Of a DNA stretch of 64,000 bases, positions 37,787 through 50,149 are shown piece after piece. The notes beneath the pieces were generated by a model that had not been told where the DNA came from, made no database searches, and saw only the letters and a list, made by a program, of their open reading frames with translations. Origin of the DNA: Trametopsis cervina (lineage: Eukaryota > Basidiomycota > Agaricomycetes > Polyporales > Irpicaceae). Positions within the stretch are counted from its first letter, which is position 1, and each line of letters starts with the position of its first letter. The stretch spans positions 32,482-96,481 of the forward strand of contig MU278386.1 of assembly GCA_022385755.1 (NCBI GenBank), given 5' to 3'. Both the position numbers and the translations under genes were made by a program.

Positions 37787-39201
37787 CTAAACGATGTCCC
37801 ACATCTCTTCCAGAGCGCAGCAGAACTGTGCACGGCGTCAGACTGGGTCACTAGGGCGGGAAGAGTAAATTATACCTTGCCGCACGCCACCGAGGCACTG
37901 AGCGGATAGTCGCTGATGCTGATCTTCGCATCCACAACCCCGTCTGCGAAATTGTCCTGCCCTCGTGCCATCGCACCGACGAACACCGCAATCGAATGTG
38001 TTTCCGGCAGTGTTGGCAGATAGCGCGACAGACGCACCGTCGGGGCGTCGCCAGACAAAGCTGTGTCGCTTGTCAGCCTATGTAATCGGTGTTGGGACTA
38101 CGAAAAACTCACTAAGCTTGATGGTGTTCGCCGGTAGGTGGTCTGTCACTGGATTCTACGTGGGAACCATTTAATATGCGGCAACACAGCCTGTCATACG
38201 TATGCATACCTTGATGACTTTAAGTAGTTTTTCGGGGCCGTTCTGTCCCCGAATCGAGAGCTTATGTAAAAGTTGCACTGCATATAGTGAGAAAAGTGTT
38301 TTCTATCGCAGTAATGAGCCAGTAGATGCATACCCATTAATCCGCTGAATCTTTTGAACGTTCTCGGTATCCTAACATGGGGGTTGACTTCAATAAGAAC
38401 GCCTTTGGCAGTGTGGATGTAAATCTGGAGAAGGCCTGCTTTGTTTAAGGGCGAGTCCAGTAGCGTAAGCAGGCACTGAAAATTTCTCCCAAGTCAGTAA
38501 ACTGATAATGAGAGTACCCATGGCTGGCCAGGACAAACCTGATGCGTGATATCCGGACGTGCATCTGCAATATCCCTCCCAGTCTTCGCCAGAATGCCTT
38601 GATGATCATCGCAGTTGAGCAGCGCATATTTTACATCTCCCTCCCTTCCATTCTTGCTTCGTCCACCAGTGCTAACGCGGTAGGCCTCTAAGCATGCCTG
38701 TTCCAAAATAACGAACAGCCTCCGCTGACTCGAAGCAACTCCTCCTTTGGGTACGTGTGCTTGTACGGGTAGCATGTGTGGATTGGCAGGCAACGGCATG
38801 GGGTTCTGCTGCGAGGGTGGCATTTTTCGTGCCCTGGGCGTCGGTAGTGGCCTTGTCGGACGGTCTGCTGGAGCCACGTTTGTTTTGGCTGACGAAAGTG
38901 GGGAGACAGGCGTCGATGGCGAAGAGGATGAGGAGGACGAGTCAGAGTCGTCGTCTTCAAGCTGCATGTGGAGCTCTTCCTTTTCTGCCGCCGCGCGGCT
39001 CTGATCTTCGTCCTCAGCCTCCAGTTGCCTCCGACGATGCAGCGGCCTTTCGTGCGCAGGGGTCGACTTGGGCCTCGGAGGCGCATCGGAGAGGACAGCT
39101 TTAACTTTCTCTGCGGGACGGCGAGCAAGAGGGCTGATAATGTCACCGCCGGAGAGTGACTGGCGCCTGCGGCGAGGTTGTGCTGCGATGTGGCCTGCCA
39201 T
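37787..39201 (-). CDS. EMG1: 18S rRNA pseudouridine N1-methyltransferase Emg1/Nep1
   Basis: SPOUT methyltransferase that modifies a hypermodified pseudouridine of 18S rRNA and helps assemble the small ribosomal subunit. An agaric-style N-terminal extension (about 130 residues, with an acidic EDEDQS and poly-Ser segment) comes first. The core follows: [59 protein letters not shown] and [23 protein letters not shown]-pocket residues lie in FVGAMARG and [15 protein letters not shown]. The last exon, past a 44-nt intron, gives [12 protein letters not shown] and the stop. The start [11 protein letters not shown] was chosen; an in-frame ATG seven codons upstream is also possible. Confidence 0.93.
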
Positions 39202-39652
39202 GATGAAAAACGAAAAAGACACAGGGAATGGACGGCAGGGAAAGGAACTTGCAGCACCGCAGACGGAGAGGAAGGGAGATGACAGAACGAAACTGCGGGG
39301 CGCGTCTGACGGAAGTGATCTGTGTGGCAGAAATTTCGAGGGATGATTATATAACTTGTCGAATCCGAGCTGATTTAGCTCCCGCCTGGTCAGAGCATGG
39401 TCCCCGGCAAGAATCTCACCCTCTTTGCTTGTTTCTCATCTACACGCTGAGAAGGCCTTACACGGAAGTATGCCTGATTGGTTGCGTTTACATGACATGT
39501 CACTGCCTGTACGCTACATTATTGCCTACGTAAAAGTCTTATAGACCTCTGAGACCGAGCTCTCGGACATGAGAAATCTGGTCCAGAGCGATGGATTTCG
39601 CACACGCTCGCAAAAGAGCCCATGCCGCCCTACACACGGTACCGAATTGGCC
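39202..39652. other. Spacer between EMG1 and FUR1
   Basis: Both neighbours are on the minus strand, so this holds the EMG1 promoter and the FUR1 3' flank. No gene is seen. Confidence 0.55.
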
Positions 39653-40797
39653 TCAAGAGCAATACCTGGGGTAACTCACATCAGCAGGATGCTGGAAAGG
39701 GAACCCAGCAAGCACACTCGGAGAAGAGTAGCCGAGATAGACAGACGCACCTTCTCTCGCCAAAGTCGCCCAGCCCAGGAATGATGTACGCCTTTTCATT
39801 GAGGCCCTTATCTATCCATCCTGTGATCTGCACCGGAACCATCCAGGTCAATTCGCCGTAGATTGCACGGACACAACACTTACCACGCGTAGCGCGGGAT
39901 ATTTACTGCAGAACGTCTTCAGGCCCTCGGGTGATGAGATCTAAGTAAAAGGTGAGGAGGTGGGCGAGATGCACGCGTAGGCAACGCACCAAGTTGACGA
40001 AGATAATGCGATCTTCGGGCACACCGTGTTCCATGAGGACTTCTACGGCCTTCATTGCCGAACCTCCCGTAGCTGCAGGCAACATCATGCAGATTTAGTG
40101 GCAGCATGTTGGTGCTCATGGTAAACGCACCAAGCATCGGGTCTAAAAGCAAGACATATCGCTGGGCAATATCAGTGGGGAACTGGGCGGAGCCAAACGG
40201 TCAGGGGTGCTTATAAAAGGGCTGCAATCAAGGTAGCATGTCACCTTGGAGTAAAACAACTTCGGCTGAGCGGTTTCCTCGTCCTGGACTGCATGGTGAG
40301 GCATGAAGAGAGCAAACAAACGTACGACTAACCCGCTGAATGAGGATCTTGCCTATCCGCACGCTCCTGCACACCTCGCGTAAGCCTGCCTCCATCGCCT
40401 GAAGAATCACTGGTTCATAACATGAACGTGGTCAAGGTCTGGACATACATACCTCCCCCGCCCGAAGAATAGAGACACCGCATATCTTGCCCTCAAAACC
40501 GACGCCCTCGTAGATTGACCCCTATGGCGGGTCTGAATACATAGTATACCGCATAAGGAATGTGCATACAGTTGGTGTCTCCACTGTCTTCGGTATGACA
40601 GGCAGATGATTCAATCCTTCCTCGACGAGCAGTCGTATAATGCGATCTGAGTAGAACAGGAAATCTCCCCGACTGGTGTTCTTATCCCGAATGATTGTGT
40701 ACAACGCTTCCAGCTGGGCTGTCTGCGGGAGAGTAAACACAGAAGGGGGGAGAGATGCAGGAGTACTTTGAGATGTTGGGGAGACTTCGACGACCAT
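39653..40797 (-). CDS. FUR1: Uracil phosphoribosyltransferase
   Basis: Pyrimidine-salvage enzyme that makes UMP from uracil and PRPP. It is the step that sensitises fungi to 5-fluorouracil. The first exon gives FTLPQTAQLEALYTIIRDKN and FYSDRIIRLLVEEGLNHLP. Later exons give YEGVGFEGKICGVSILRAGE and the PRPP loop LDPMLATGGSAMKAVE, which is split by an intron after the codons for LDPML. The end is ALRVVTGWIDKGLNEKAYII, PGLGDFGER and, after a last intron, RYCS before TGA. That last acceptor (a CCCCAG before GTATTGC) was chosen because it restores the family's RRY ending; another acceptor would give a different four-residue tail. Confidence 0.93.
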
Positions 40798-41245
40798 GAT
40801 TGCAATCCGTGGATAGGGACACTGGATAAGATATTGTGGAATAGGTCGAGCACTGTGTTCACTGTCCTGAACGCGCTCTATCTTGACGCTGATATAACTA
40901 ACCGTACCTTATAGAATAGTAGAACCACCGCTAGCAATCGTTGGAGGTACTGTGGCTGTAGTTCAAACTGGTTCAATGCACGGCTGCAACCTCGAGGGGC
41001 TGCAAGGGTCTGTCGCGTGCCTCAATTTCTAGGAGCGCGGACCCTCGAGTTTCGGGCGCCGCTTATCTGCGGAGTATGATTGCGGCAGAAGGGCATAACC
41101 TCAACTGGCGTAGCATCCTAATCACACATAGTCATTCAATGGGATGTATATGTATGCTCCAACGACCCAGGTGACAAGTCAGTGCTATGTCTAGGGAGAA
41201 TTGGAATACGTCTTCTCTATTAATGTCAGTACCGATTACAATAAA
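40798..41245. other. Spacer between FUR1 and CCT2
   Basis: FUR1 upstream sequence and CCT2 3' flank, both minus strand. Nothing else is recognised. Confidence 0.55.
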
Positions 41246-43307
41246 CTACACTGCTTCACGGCGCCGAGGCGTCGCACGTAAGATATCATCAACTCTGAAA
41301 ATAATTCTCAGCCAGCTGATTCAGTGACCGACGATGTCAATGCTTACCGGAGAATCATCTCTGCTGCTTCACTTGCGCTGAGAACGACTTGACGCTTGAG
41401 CTTATAGCTCTCGGTAACTCCAAGGCTCTTCATCGAGCCGATGATACCATCATTCATGTCTGCAGGAAAGGCTTCAGAACCAGCTACATAACGCGAGGGA
41501 ATTTTAGGAGACGCACCAAGACCAGCATCCGAACGACCCTCGTAATGCGCCGCTCTCAGCTTTGATACCAGATCTGAAGAATCATAACCAGCATTATCCG
41601 CCAGAATAGTGGGAATCTGACGAAGAGCCTTGCTAAAAGCCTCGGCGGCGATAGCTTTCTTCCCTTGTATCTTGCGAGCCTCTTCTTCCACCGCACAGCT
41701 CATAAGCATTTCTGAGCAGCCACCGCCGAGAACAATACGAGTCTCCTTCACAGTCTGCGAGAGGACGGAGAGAGCATCATGCAATGAACGTTCGGCTTCA
41801 TCTATCATCTGGTTCGTTGATCCACGCAAGACTACCGTGCAAGCTTCTCCTGCAGCCACTCCCGAGAATTTGATCAACTAGGCAGGCAGTTAGTAATGCA
41901 ACCGACGACGAGTGTTGAGTCTCGCACGACCAACCTTGTCCTCGCCAATCATAATCTCCTCTATGAGTTCGCAGTGACCAAGCTTGACCAAATCTGGTCG
42001 ATCGAACGTACTGGCGATTTCGCCACCGGTGACAAGAGCCAGACGTTCCACACCCTCGAAATCGGCGTGTTCAATGGTAAGGACGCCTTTCTCAGCCAGC
42101 AGGGATTCAGGGTAATTGTAGATAAGCTGACGGTTGACGAAGCAGTTGATACCATGAGCAGCGATGGCGTCCACTTTTGCTTTCATTTTTTCCTGGTTCA
42201 TGACGTAAGAGACAATTCGATTCTATGCATGTGCACGCACCTTTTCCGCACGTTCAAGCTCTGCTAGCTTGCCGGTGCCATCTACTTTTACACGCGCCCC
42301 AAAGACCTTGATCTTATCGGTGTCCATTGCTGGCTAGTTGTAAGAAAGGGCTGTACCGAGATAGTTCGAGCCTTGCGGACTTACATGTATTGGCAATCAG
42401 AATTTTGGCGTTCTCCAATCGTTTCGGGCAGTTCACACCGATGGTTTTATCGAGGATAAAGCCTACAGGAAGTGTGAATAAAACTTCTAGACAGCTGAGA
42501 TAGAATTCACCTTCGTCCAGATACGAATCTGTAAGCTTTCCGCCAGCTTTTTTGATGATTTGTATATGCTCGAGGTCGGTTGACCCCTGGGGCACCAATG
42601 AGCGTCATAACGCGATGATGCACGTCAACACACCTTCAAACGGAGGACAGCATCGACAGCAAGGTTCGCGAAGTACTCTTTGTCTTGTGACAAGACTTTT
42701 GATGATAGAGTGGTTCGAGCGATGTTGAACAAATCCTCTCGAAATTGCGTCGTATCATGCCTTGAGGATACATGAGATTGTTAGGTCGAAGGCACCCACG
42801 ATCACAGTCGAGCGTAGACGTACCCGTGATCAATAGCAGACTTCTCCAAAGCATGCAAAGCGGCTGAACTAGCAATGCGGTAGCCTTCAATGATAGTTTG
42901 TGGGTGGATCTTCTGCGCAACTAGCTTCTCCGCTTCCCTCAACAGCTCGGCTGCCAACACGCATACACTTGTGGTACCGTCTCCGATTTCATCGTCCTGG
43001 ACTTTCGAGATGTTCACTAATATCTTCGCCGCAGCGTTATCCAGCTGTATTGACTTTAGGATCGTGGCACCATCATTCGTAACGTTTATTTCGCCCGTGG
43101 AGGCAGATTGCAGAATCTTGTTCATGCCTTTGGGACCGAGCGTCGATTTCACAAGATCTCCCAGTGCAAGGGCACCGACGAACGAAGAAAGCCGCGCATT
43201 TTCGGCTTTCTCTTCTGTAGCCTGCAAAGGGGTCAGCACGGCCGTAATCTTCAATGCAAACAACGCGAGAATCGACGTGCCTCAGCAGCAAAGATATTTG
43301 TAGACAT
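41246..43307 (-). CDS. CCT2: CCT/TRiC chaperonin subunit beta
   Basis: One of eight subunits of the cytosolic chaperonin that folds actin, tubulin and WD40 proteins. The family ATPase motifs are present: [54 protein letters not shown] and [39 protein letters not shown] and [20 protein letters not shown] match the beta subunit rather than the others. The end is [15 protein letters not shown]. The first intron (43222-43280) appears to use a GC donor, GAG|GCACGT, because only this join keeps [16 protein letters not shown] in frame. The intron at 41460-41516 is 57 nt and has no in-frame stop. The gene lies divergent from the PMT gene. Confidence 0.94.
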
Positions 43308-43544
43308 GTTTTGTGGATGAGGTGAGGATTGCTGCAGCCATGTTACTCAAGCAAGCAATTGGCGCATGCCAGATACGGACTCTATATTCCCACGGCCATT
43401 CTAGCGATGATGATACTCAACTGTCAATCTACGTTGCTGCTATACACTTACACGTCGGCCTCGCTGGCAATCTCCCGTTCTCCACGTTCACTGCTTTTCT
43501 ACCTTCTACTTATTTCTTCTGTCTAACGTTCGGGTGTGCCTGCC
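43308..43544. promoter_or_regulatory. Bidirectional promoter of CCT2 and PMT genes
   Basis: Only 237 bp separate the two divergent start codons, so the genes must share this promoter region. CT-rich sequence precedes the PMT start. No TATA box is clear. Confidence 0.55.
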
Positions 43545-46500
43545 ATGTCTGCCAGCGTGCGTGCGCGCAGGCCCCCTTCGCCGACGCCCAGTCTACCGCA
43601 CGCAGCCCCGCTTTCACAACGATTCCCCAACCCCCGACACGGCCATCTTGACGCCGACGAACGTCGTGCAGCTGCCTCACGAGGTTATGGACCAGGTCGC
43701 AAATCTCATCCACCGGGAGGTGTCAACTTGACAAGCGCAGAATGGAAACTGCTAGCCTTCGTACTGGTCGTTGCAATGGGTGTGCGGTTGTTCCGCCTAT
43801 CTAGGCCGAATAGTATCGTGTACGTGTCCCTTCTGCATCTAGCTCGAATGCCCTGCCTGGGGACTTTTGGTGAAGGTTGGAATAGGCTGGTTCCGCTGCC
43901 TACCAGTATCTCCCTGACACACGTCTTGCTGGTGCTCGATTACTGGGTCATGCAGGCATGGGGGGGCTGTCGTGGTCAAACCACGCCTTGTCGTCATTAT
44001 GTAGCATGGTACCGCTCTGCAGCGTATCCCTACTGCGGAACAGGTCTCTGCCAACTATCGCCGAGGCGCTGCGAAAGGGAGGGTACTCGCTGCGCGCATT
44101 TAGCCTTTACCTCGGCGTATTATTCGACCGCGCAGTTCTATCTAACTTTGACTCCTCTTAGCTTCGACGAGGTTCATTTCGGTAAATTCGCTTCAAAATA
44201 CATCAAGTCTCAATACTTTGTGGACGTACATCCACCACTGGCCAAACTTCTTATCACACTTGCTGGATTCATATTTGGCTACGATGGGAATTTCGACTTC
44301 AAAGATATCGCCAAGTACGTAGCACCACTCTCACAACATTTGTCTGGGTCTGATATATTTACCAGAGTATATGAGGGCAATGTGCCCTACGTTGCCATGC
44401 GCTTACTACCCGCGATGCTGGGTGTGTTCACTGTCCCAATCGCATACCTGACGCTACGCGCCCTCGACTGTAGAGCCACCACCGCTTTGCTTGCCTCACT
44501 TTTCCTCACCTTCGAAAACGGTATGATTACGCAATCCCGCCATATTCTCTTGGACTCTCCCCTCATCTTCTTTACGGCGTTAACCACGTTTTTGTGGACG
44601 GGATTCTGCAACGAGGACAAAAATGAAGCATTCACAGAACGCTGGTGGACATGGCTGGCTCTCACTGGGCTCTCACTTGGTGCGACCGTAAGTTGTAAAT
44701 GGGTCGGGCTCTTCACAATTGCGACAATTGGCCTTGGAACCATCAAACAACTTTGGGTACTGCTCGGTGATATGCGCATTTCCCCACGTACATGGACGCG
44801 TCACTTTGTCGCGCGAGCTATCTGCCTCATTGCGCTGCCTATCCTGTTCTATATGTTTATGTTCTGGATCCACTTTTTGATTCTGTCGAACTCTGGCGAT
44901 GGTGATGGCTTTATGAGCTCTGAGTTCCAGCATACACTCAATGGACGCGGAATGGCTGATACCTATGCAGGCTAGTAACGCTCGTTTTCGAAGCTGATTC
45001 ATGTGTTGACTATTCACGCTAGATGTGGGCTATGGATCTGTTGTCACTATACGGCACGTCAATACACAAGGAGGGTACTTGCACTCTCATCCACACAACT
45101 ACCCAGGAGGCAGCCAGCGTAAGCACCATTTGGTTGCAGACATGCTATCAAGTATCTCATCTCCGCATACAGAACAACAGGTCACCTTATATCCTCATCG
45201 CGACTCGAATAACGAATGGCGCATTGTGAACGCTACAGCGACTCCTGATCCGTACACCGCATGGGCCGAACACTCGTTTGAAGACGTGCGCGTCGGGGAG
45301 CGCATCAAGCTGCGCCACACCTCAACAGAACATTCTCTGCATTCGCATGATTTCCGGCCGCCCGTGTCTGACGTTGACTTCCAGCAAGAAGTTTCGGCGT
45401 ACGGCATGCCTGGCTTTGTAGGCGATGCCAACGATGATTGGGTTGTCGAGATTGTCAAAGGCGACAAGCGCGACTCTCAGTCGTGGCAGAGACTGAAGAC
45501 GCTGAAGACACACTTCAGATTAAGGCATTTCTTGACCGGGTGTTACCTATTTTCCCACAAAGTCAAGCTTCCGGAGTGGGGCTTTGAACAGCAGGAGGTG
45601 ACATGCAACAAGAACGCGGTGATGGCGAATTCATTGTGGTACATTGAAACCTCCGTGCACCCTCAAAGTCAGTTGGTCGTTGTGCTCGACGTTAGATCTG
45701 AACCTTCCAAACTCACCTACTTGATGTATTCCTAGTGCCCGCAAACGCTCCCACCGTAAATTACAGGCGACCGGGCTTTCTATCAAAGTTCTGGGAGCTG
45801 CAGCAGGTCATGTGGGCGACAAATGCTGGTCTTACCGACCGCCACATGTTCGACTCGCGCCCTGATTCTTGGCCTCGTTTGCGTCGTGGTATAGTGAGGT
45901 TTGCTGCAGATTCATGGATGATGCATGAACTCATTCGCTTGAACAGAATTTCTGGGTGAAGGATCAACGTCAGATATATCTTCTGGGTAACCCCATGGTG
46001 TGGTGGTTAAGCACAGCAGCTGTCGTCTTCTACATTGCTGTTCGCGGTCTCCTCATTCTTCGAGCAAAGCGTGGATACAGGGACTTCGAGAATAGTGCGT
46101 ATCTAAACTCGTATTTATTGTTCTGCAAACTGAGATCCCCTCCAGCCAAAGTGATGAAATACGATACACTATGTGGGTTCCTCTTCGTGGGCTGGAGCCT
46201 GCACTACTTTCCGTTCTTTATCATGGGGCGTCAGCTTTTCCTTCACCATTATTTTCCGGCTCTGTACTACGCTATCCTACTGTGCTGTGGCGTGTTTGAT
46301 CTCGTCACATCTACGCTCCGCCCCCGCGTCCGTCTGCAGATAGCAGCCGTACTTGTGGTGCTCGCCGTATGGAACTATGCGTACCTAAGTCCACTTGTAT
46401 ATGGGAATCCGTGGACGAAGCAAAAATGCAGGAACGCGCAATGGTTAAAGACATGGGACTTTTCCTGGTGAGCCATCAGTTTATTGCAGTATGTTTGTAT

Positions 46501-47157
46501 GCTCACTGGACGATTCTAGCAACGATTTCCTCGACTCTGTATGTTACATCGCCTCCTCATGTTAATTCCACTAACAAACAAACTCTCTCGATCTAGTATG
46601 ACCAATATAATGGCCGAATCGCGGCCACACCTCAAAAGTCGCCCGCGGTAGCGACGGTTGGCGGGGAGCGCGGTGGGAGAGGTGCAGTCGTTGTTGAGGA
46701 CAAGCTTGGTGAAGCCGCGAATCTTCCTCTAGCAGGTAACGCGGACACTACGACGGCGATCGCGTTCGGGCAGGCTGAGCCAGGGCACGATGTGTTTGCC
46801 GGTAAAGAGGAACCGCATCCCAAGAGTGACGGAAAGATGCAACTGCCTCCGAAGGAGTCTGAAGGAAGGGAGGTGATACCGGAGAAGGAAGTCAGCGTCG
46901 TGCTTTCAGCAGAGTCAACGTCCGAGAAGGCGAAAGATGATGAGCCGACTACGATTGCTACGCAGAACTCCGAAGTGACCAGCAGCAGTAGCAAAGAGAC
47001 TTCAAGTGCAACTGTTGCTGTGGATAGCACTGGTACCGCAATCACATCCTCCGTGGAAGTGGTGGATGAACAGAAGGAGCAGGGTCCCGCAGAGGAGGCC
47101 GATGCGGAGGCGGATCGGGCCAGGAAAGAGCTGTTCCCTGACGAGGCTGAGATCTGA
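43545..47157 (+). CDS. Protein O-mannosyltransferase, PMT4/POMT1-like
   Basis: ER membrane enzyme that moves mannose from dolichyl-phosphate-mannose to Ser/Thr of secretory proteins. After the first helix (LLAFVLVVAMGVRLF) the catalytic loop reads FDEVHFGKFASKYIKSQYF, then DVHPPLAKLL, which is closest to the PMT4 group. Three MIR repeats are seen, with GGYLHSHPHNYPGGS and YPHRDSNNEWRI in the first. Next come RRGINFWVKDQRQIYLLGN and further helices. After the normal PMT end (CNDFLDSYDQYNG) the frame continues for about 170 residues of acidic, Ser/Thr-rich sequence to KELFPDEAEI. The intron before FDEVHF is 342 nt (43820-44161), far longer than the others, and open in frame. Confidence 0.88.
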
Positions 47158-47920
47158 TAATTTTGATGTCGATGAGTGCTTTCTCGACCGTCTTTCTCTG
47201 CGTTTCTTTCTGTATACGTGGTCATATATATTCAATGTTTGAAGAATAAGTACGAGACAACTCCAACTGTCCCGTCCAGGCCCAGGTCGATGGGACTGTT
47301 ATCAATACCAGCGAACGCATCATCGCGAACGCCGAGCTGCGCACTCAATGGATTACCATTTGCAGCAAACTTTAACCCGATGATTTACATTCCCTAGCGC
47401 TGCCAAGCTAGCTGCAGTAGATAGCGATAAGTACAGGTACTATCGAGTCTCTTGCTTGAGCAAAGGACGAGCCGGTATATTACACTCTGTTCTCTAGGGT
47501 GCATTGTACGTCTCCACTACTTGCTCAGTTTTGAATCTTCTTAATTCTCTCTTCGAGTGCAACGCTGTACAGCCGCCGCGCATGTGACAGACATTCGCGT
47601 AAACCCCCACATGGAAGACTCCATCGTGCGCCGCCGTACGTACAACCGTGAGTCTGTCTGATAACGGCGATGCTATATAGAACCGGGCTTATCTCAGCCT
47701 GTCTACGCCTGGCCTTCCGATTCTGGTACTTTGGTGAGTTCGTGATGCGGCTCCTTTCTGATGGTGCGAGCTAATCTCGCACAGATCCAAGCCTACATTG
47801 AGTCGGAACGGGGCACCGTGTGATGCCGATACTTAAGTAGCCCCGCTCCAACGTCTGTGGGTTGTCTATCGTACCACCCACCTTGCGGAGACGGCCCATC
47901 TACCATCGCGCATCGTAACG
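47158..47920. other. Spacer between PMT and MFS genes
   Basis: The 3' flank of the PMT gene and the promoter side of the MFS gene, on the same strand. No convincing gene is seen; short frames near 47600 are not supported. Confidence 0.5.
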
Positions 47921-50149
47921 ATGGCTAGCCGCGAATCGTATGACGAGAAGCTTTCTCAAGAACCCCGTGTAACAAACACGGAGGTGCATCACCTCGCATT
48001 CAAGCAGCGTGAGGTAGACACAGCTGCCCAGCTGCTCGTTGCAGGGGCGGACGACAAATCGAATGAGCCCCTGGATCCGGCGGAAGCGTTGAGAATCCGA
48101 CGGAAGATTGACTTGCATATTCTGCCCTTGATGTGCAGTACGTGACCTCGGATCTTTCGCATGAGGAAGAGAAAACACTAATGGCTATTTGCGTCGCGTA
48201 GCGCTATATTGGATCCAGTTCATGGATAAGACGACATTGGGTAGTTCGGCGATCCTAGGAATACGGTGCGTTGTGGAAGACAAATCTTGTTCCTCCAGAC
48301 CCATATAGCTGATCTCGCAAATAGACAAGCCACGCATCTGACGACTAACCAGTACGTCACTGATCGAATTAAGCTTTTCATTTTACTCACACTAGTATGC
48401 AGATACAACTGGCTCGGGACGATCTTCTACCTCTCGTACCTCGCATTCGAGTTCCCGCAGAATCTTGCACTGCAATACTTCCCGGTTGGGAAATGGATGA
48501 GCGTGAACATCGCCGTGTGGGGCGTTGCGTTATGTGCGCACGCAGCCTGCCGTAGCTTTGGGGGACTTTTTGCCGTTCGCTTCATACTAGGCATATGCGA
48601 GGGTTCAATCACGGCAGGTTTCATGATCGTGAGCTCCATGTTCTATACGCGAACGGAACAGACTCTGCGAGTGGGCTATTGGTGTGAGTGGTTGACCTGC
48701 GCGCCTTGGAATTATACTGAGTTCTACTGAACAGTCCTTATGAACGGAACTGGTGAGTACATATGTACCTCGTCATGTTGCTAGCCTCACCCCATGTATA
48801 GCCCAAATCATTGCCGGGTTTATCAGTTTTGGGTCTCTGCACATCCACACCCCAAACTTCGAGCCGTGGCAATGGTGCGTGATGCTCCAGCGGTGCAAGG
48901 ACTGCTATGTAATTTGATGATATTTAGGTTGATGATTATCACTGGAACACTGACCTTGATTACTGCTGTCGCATACTGGTAAAGTATTTGGCTGTCTGAT
49001 TGTGCGCAGTGCTCATGAGACCGCAGGTTTTTGTTCCCCGACTCACCGACCAATGCATGGTTTCTTACTCCAGACGAGCGAGCCAAAGCTGTTCAACGAA
49101 TCAAGGTGAATGATTATCAATGAGCTCGTTACGTATCTTCATGTCCTGACACACATGGCAGGAAAACCAAACAGGTGTCGAGAATAAACACTTCAAGATC
49201 GAGCAGTACGTCTTTCGCCGACAGCTAGACTTGGCACATCAACTGATTGTTTACAGATTCTGGGAGGCGATCTACGATCCCAAAACATGGCTCTTTGCGC
49301 TGTTCTCTGCAATTGACAACGTCCCAAACAGCCTCACAAACCAGCGCCAGATCATCGTTGCCTCCTTCGGCTTCACAACCTTCCAGACGACCTTGCTGGG
49401 CTGCGTCGATGGCACTGTCGAGATCGTCACTATCTGGACAGGTGTCAATCTCGCTGCACGTTATCCGAACGCTCGTGCATGGGTTGGCATCGTGTATTTT
49501 ATGCCTAACCTTCTGGGCGTGCTGTTGATAAATTTACTGCCTTGGAGTGACAAGGTCGGCTTGCTCTTCGGTCAGTGGCTGACAGGTGCGTTGAATCCGT
49601 CTTGCGAGTACGTGCTGTATACTCATGAACATTGCAGGTGTCGGTACTACGGGCTTTGTGCTCTCACTATCTTGGCTTGGGAGTGTCACTGCGGGACACA
49701 CGAAGCGCGTCACCACCAACGCCATTATGCTAGGTGCCTATTGCGTCGGCAACGCCGCTGGGCCCTTTATGTGGCAGGCAAAGTACACACCTCGGTATGT
49801 GCTCCCATGACGTTTCTCAAGCTTTTCTTTTACAAACGTGTTCAAACAGAAACCATGTCCCATGGATCATCATCGGCGCATGCTACCTCACTTGTATCGC
49901 GCTCCTCTTCATCATTCGTGCTCTGCTCTCGCGGGAGAACAAACGCCGCGACACGGAACCGCAGGACGATTTGTACGACGATGTTTATGTCGAGGTCGTC
50001 TTGCCCGATGGAACAAGGGAGGAGAGGAAAGTGGCCAAGGCAAGTGTTCATTACGCGTCGTAGTAAAATAGAATACATACTCACAGCATATTTAGGAATT
50101 CTTGGATCTTACGGATAGACAGAACTGTGATTTCCGTTATGTACTGTGA
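47921..50149 (+). CDS. MFS permease, allantoate/DAL5 family (anion:cation symporter)
   Basis: Plasma-membrane transporter of the DAL5 type; relatives import allantoate, nicotinate, pantothenate or other small anions. A hydrophilic start (MASRESYDEKLS) leads to RIRRKIDLHILPLMCTLYWI and FMDKTTLGSSAILGIR. The helices include NWLGTIFYLSYLAFEFPQN, FAVRFILGICEGSITAGFM and PDSPTNAWFLTPDERAKAV. The last exon encodes EFLDLTDRQNCDFRYVL, the family's usual C-terminal tail. To reach it the last intron (50040-50095) must use a GC donor, AAG|GCAAGT, a good match to the GC-AG consensus. The naive reading would stop at 50063 and lose this tail. At least ten exons are present. The substrate is unknown. Confidence 0.93.

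Noticed and set aside
43536..44975. A continuous 479-codon frame through the start of the PMT gene
   Set aside because: It reads through a 342-nt intron with good GT and AG ends; the family requires the codons on both sides to be joined directly to make IVFDEVHF.
50031..50063. End of the MFS permease at the stop at 50061-50063
   Set aside because: A GC donor just before it leads to the conserved DAL5-family tail, which the early stop would remove.
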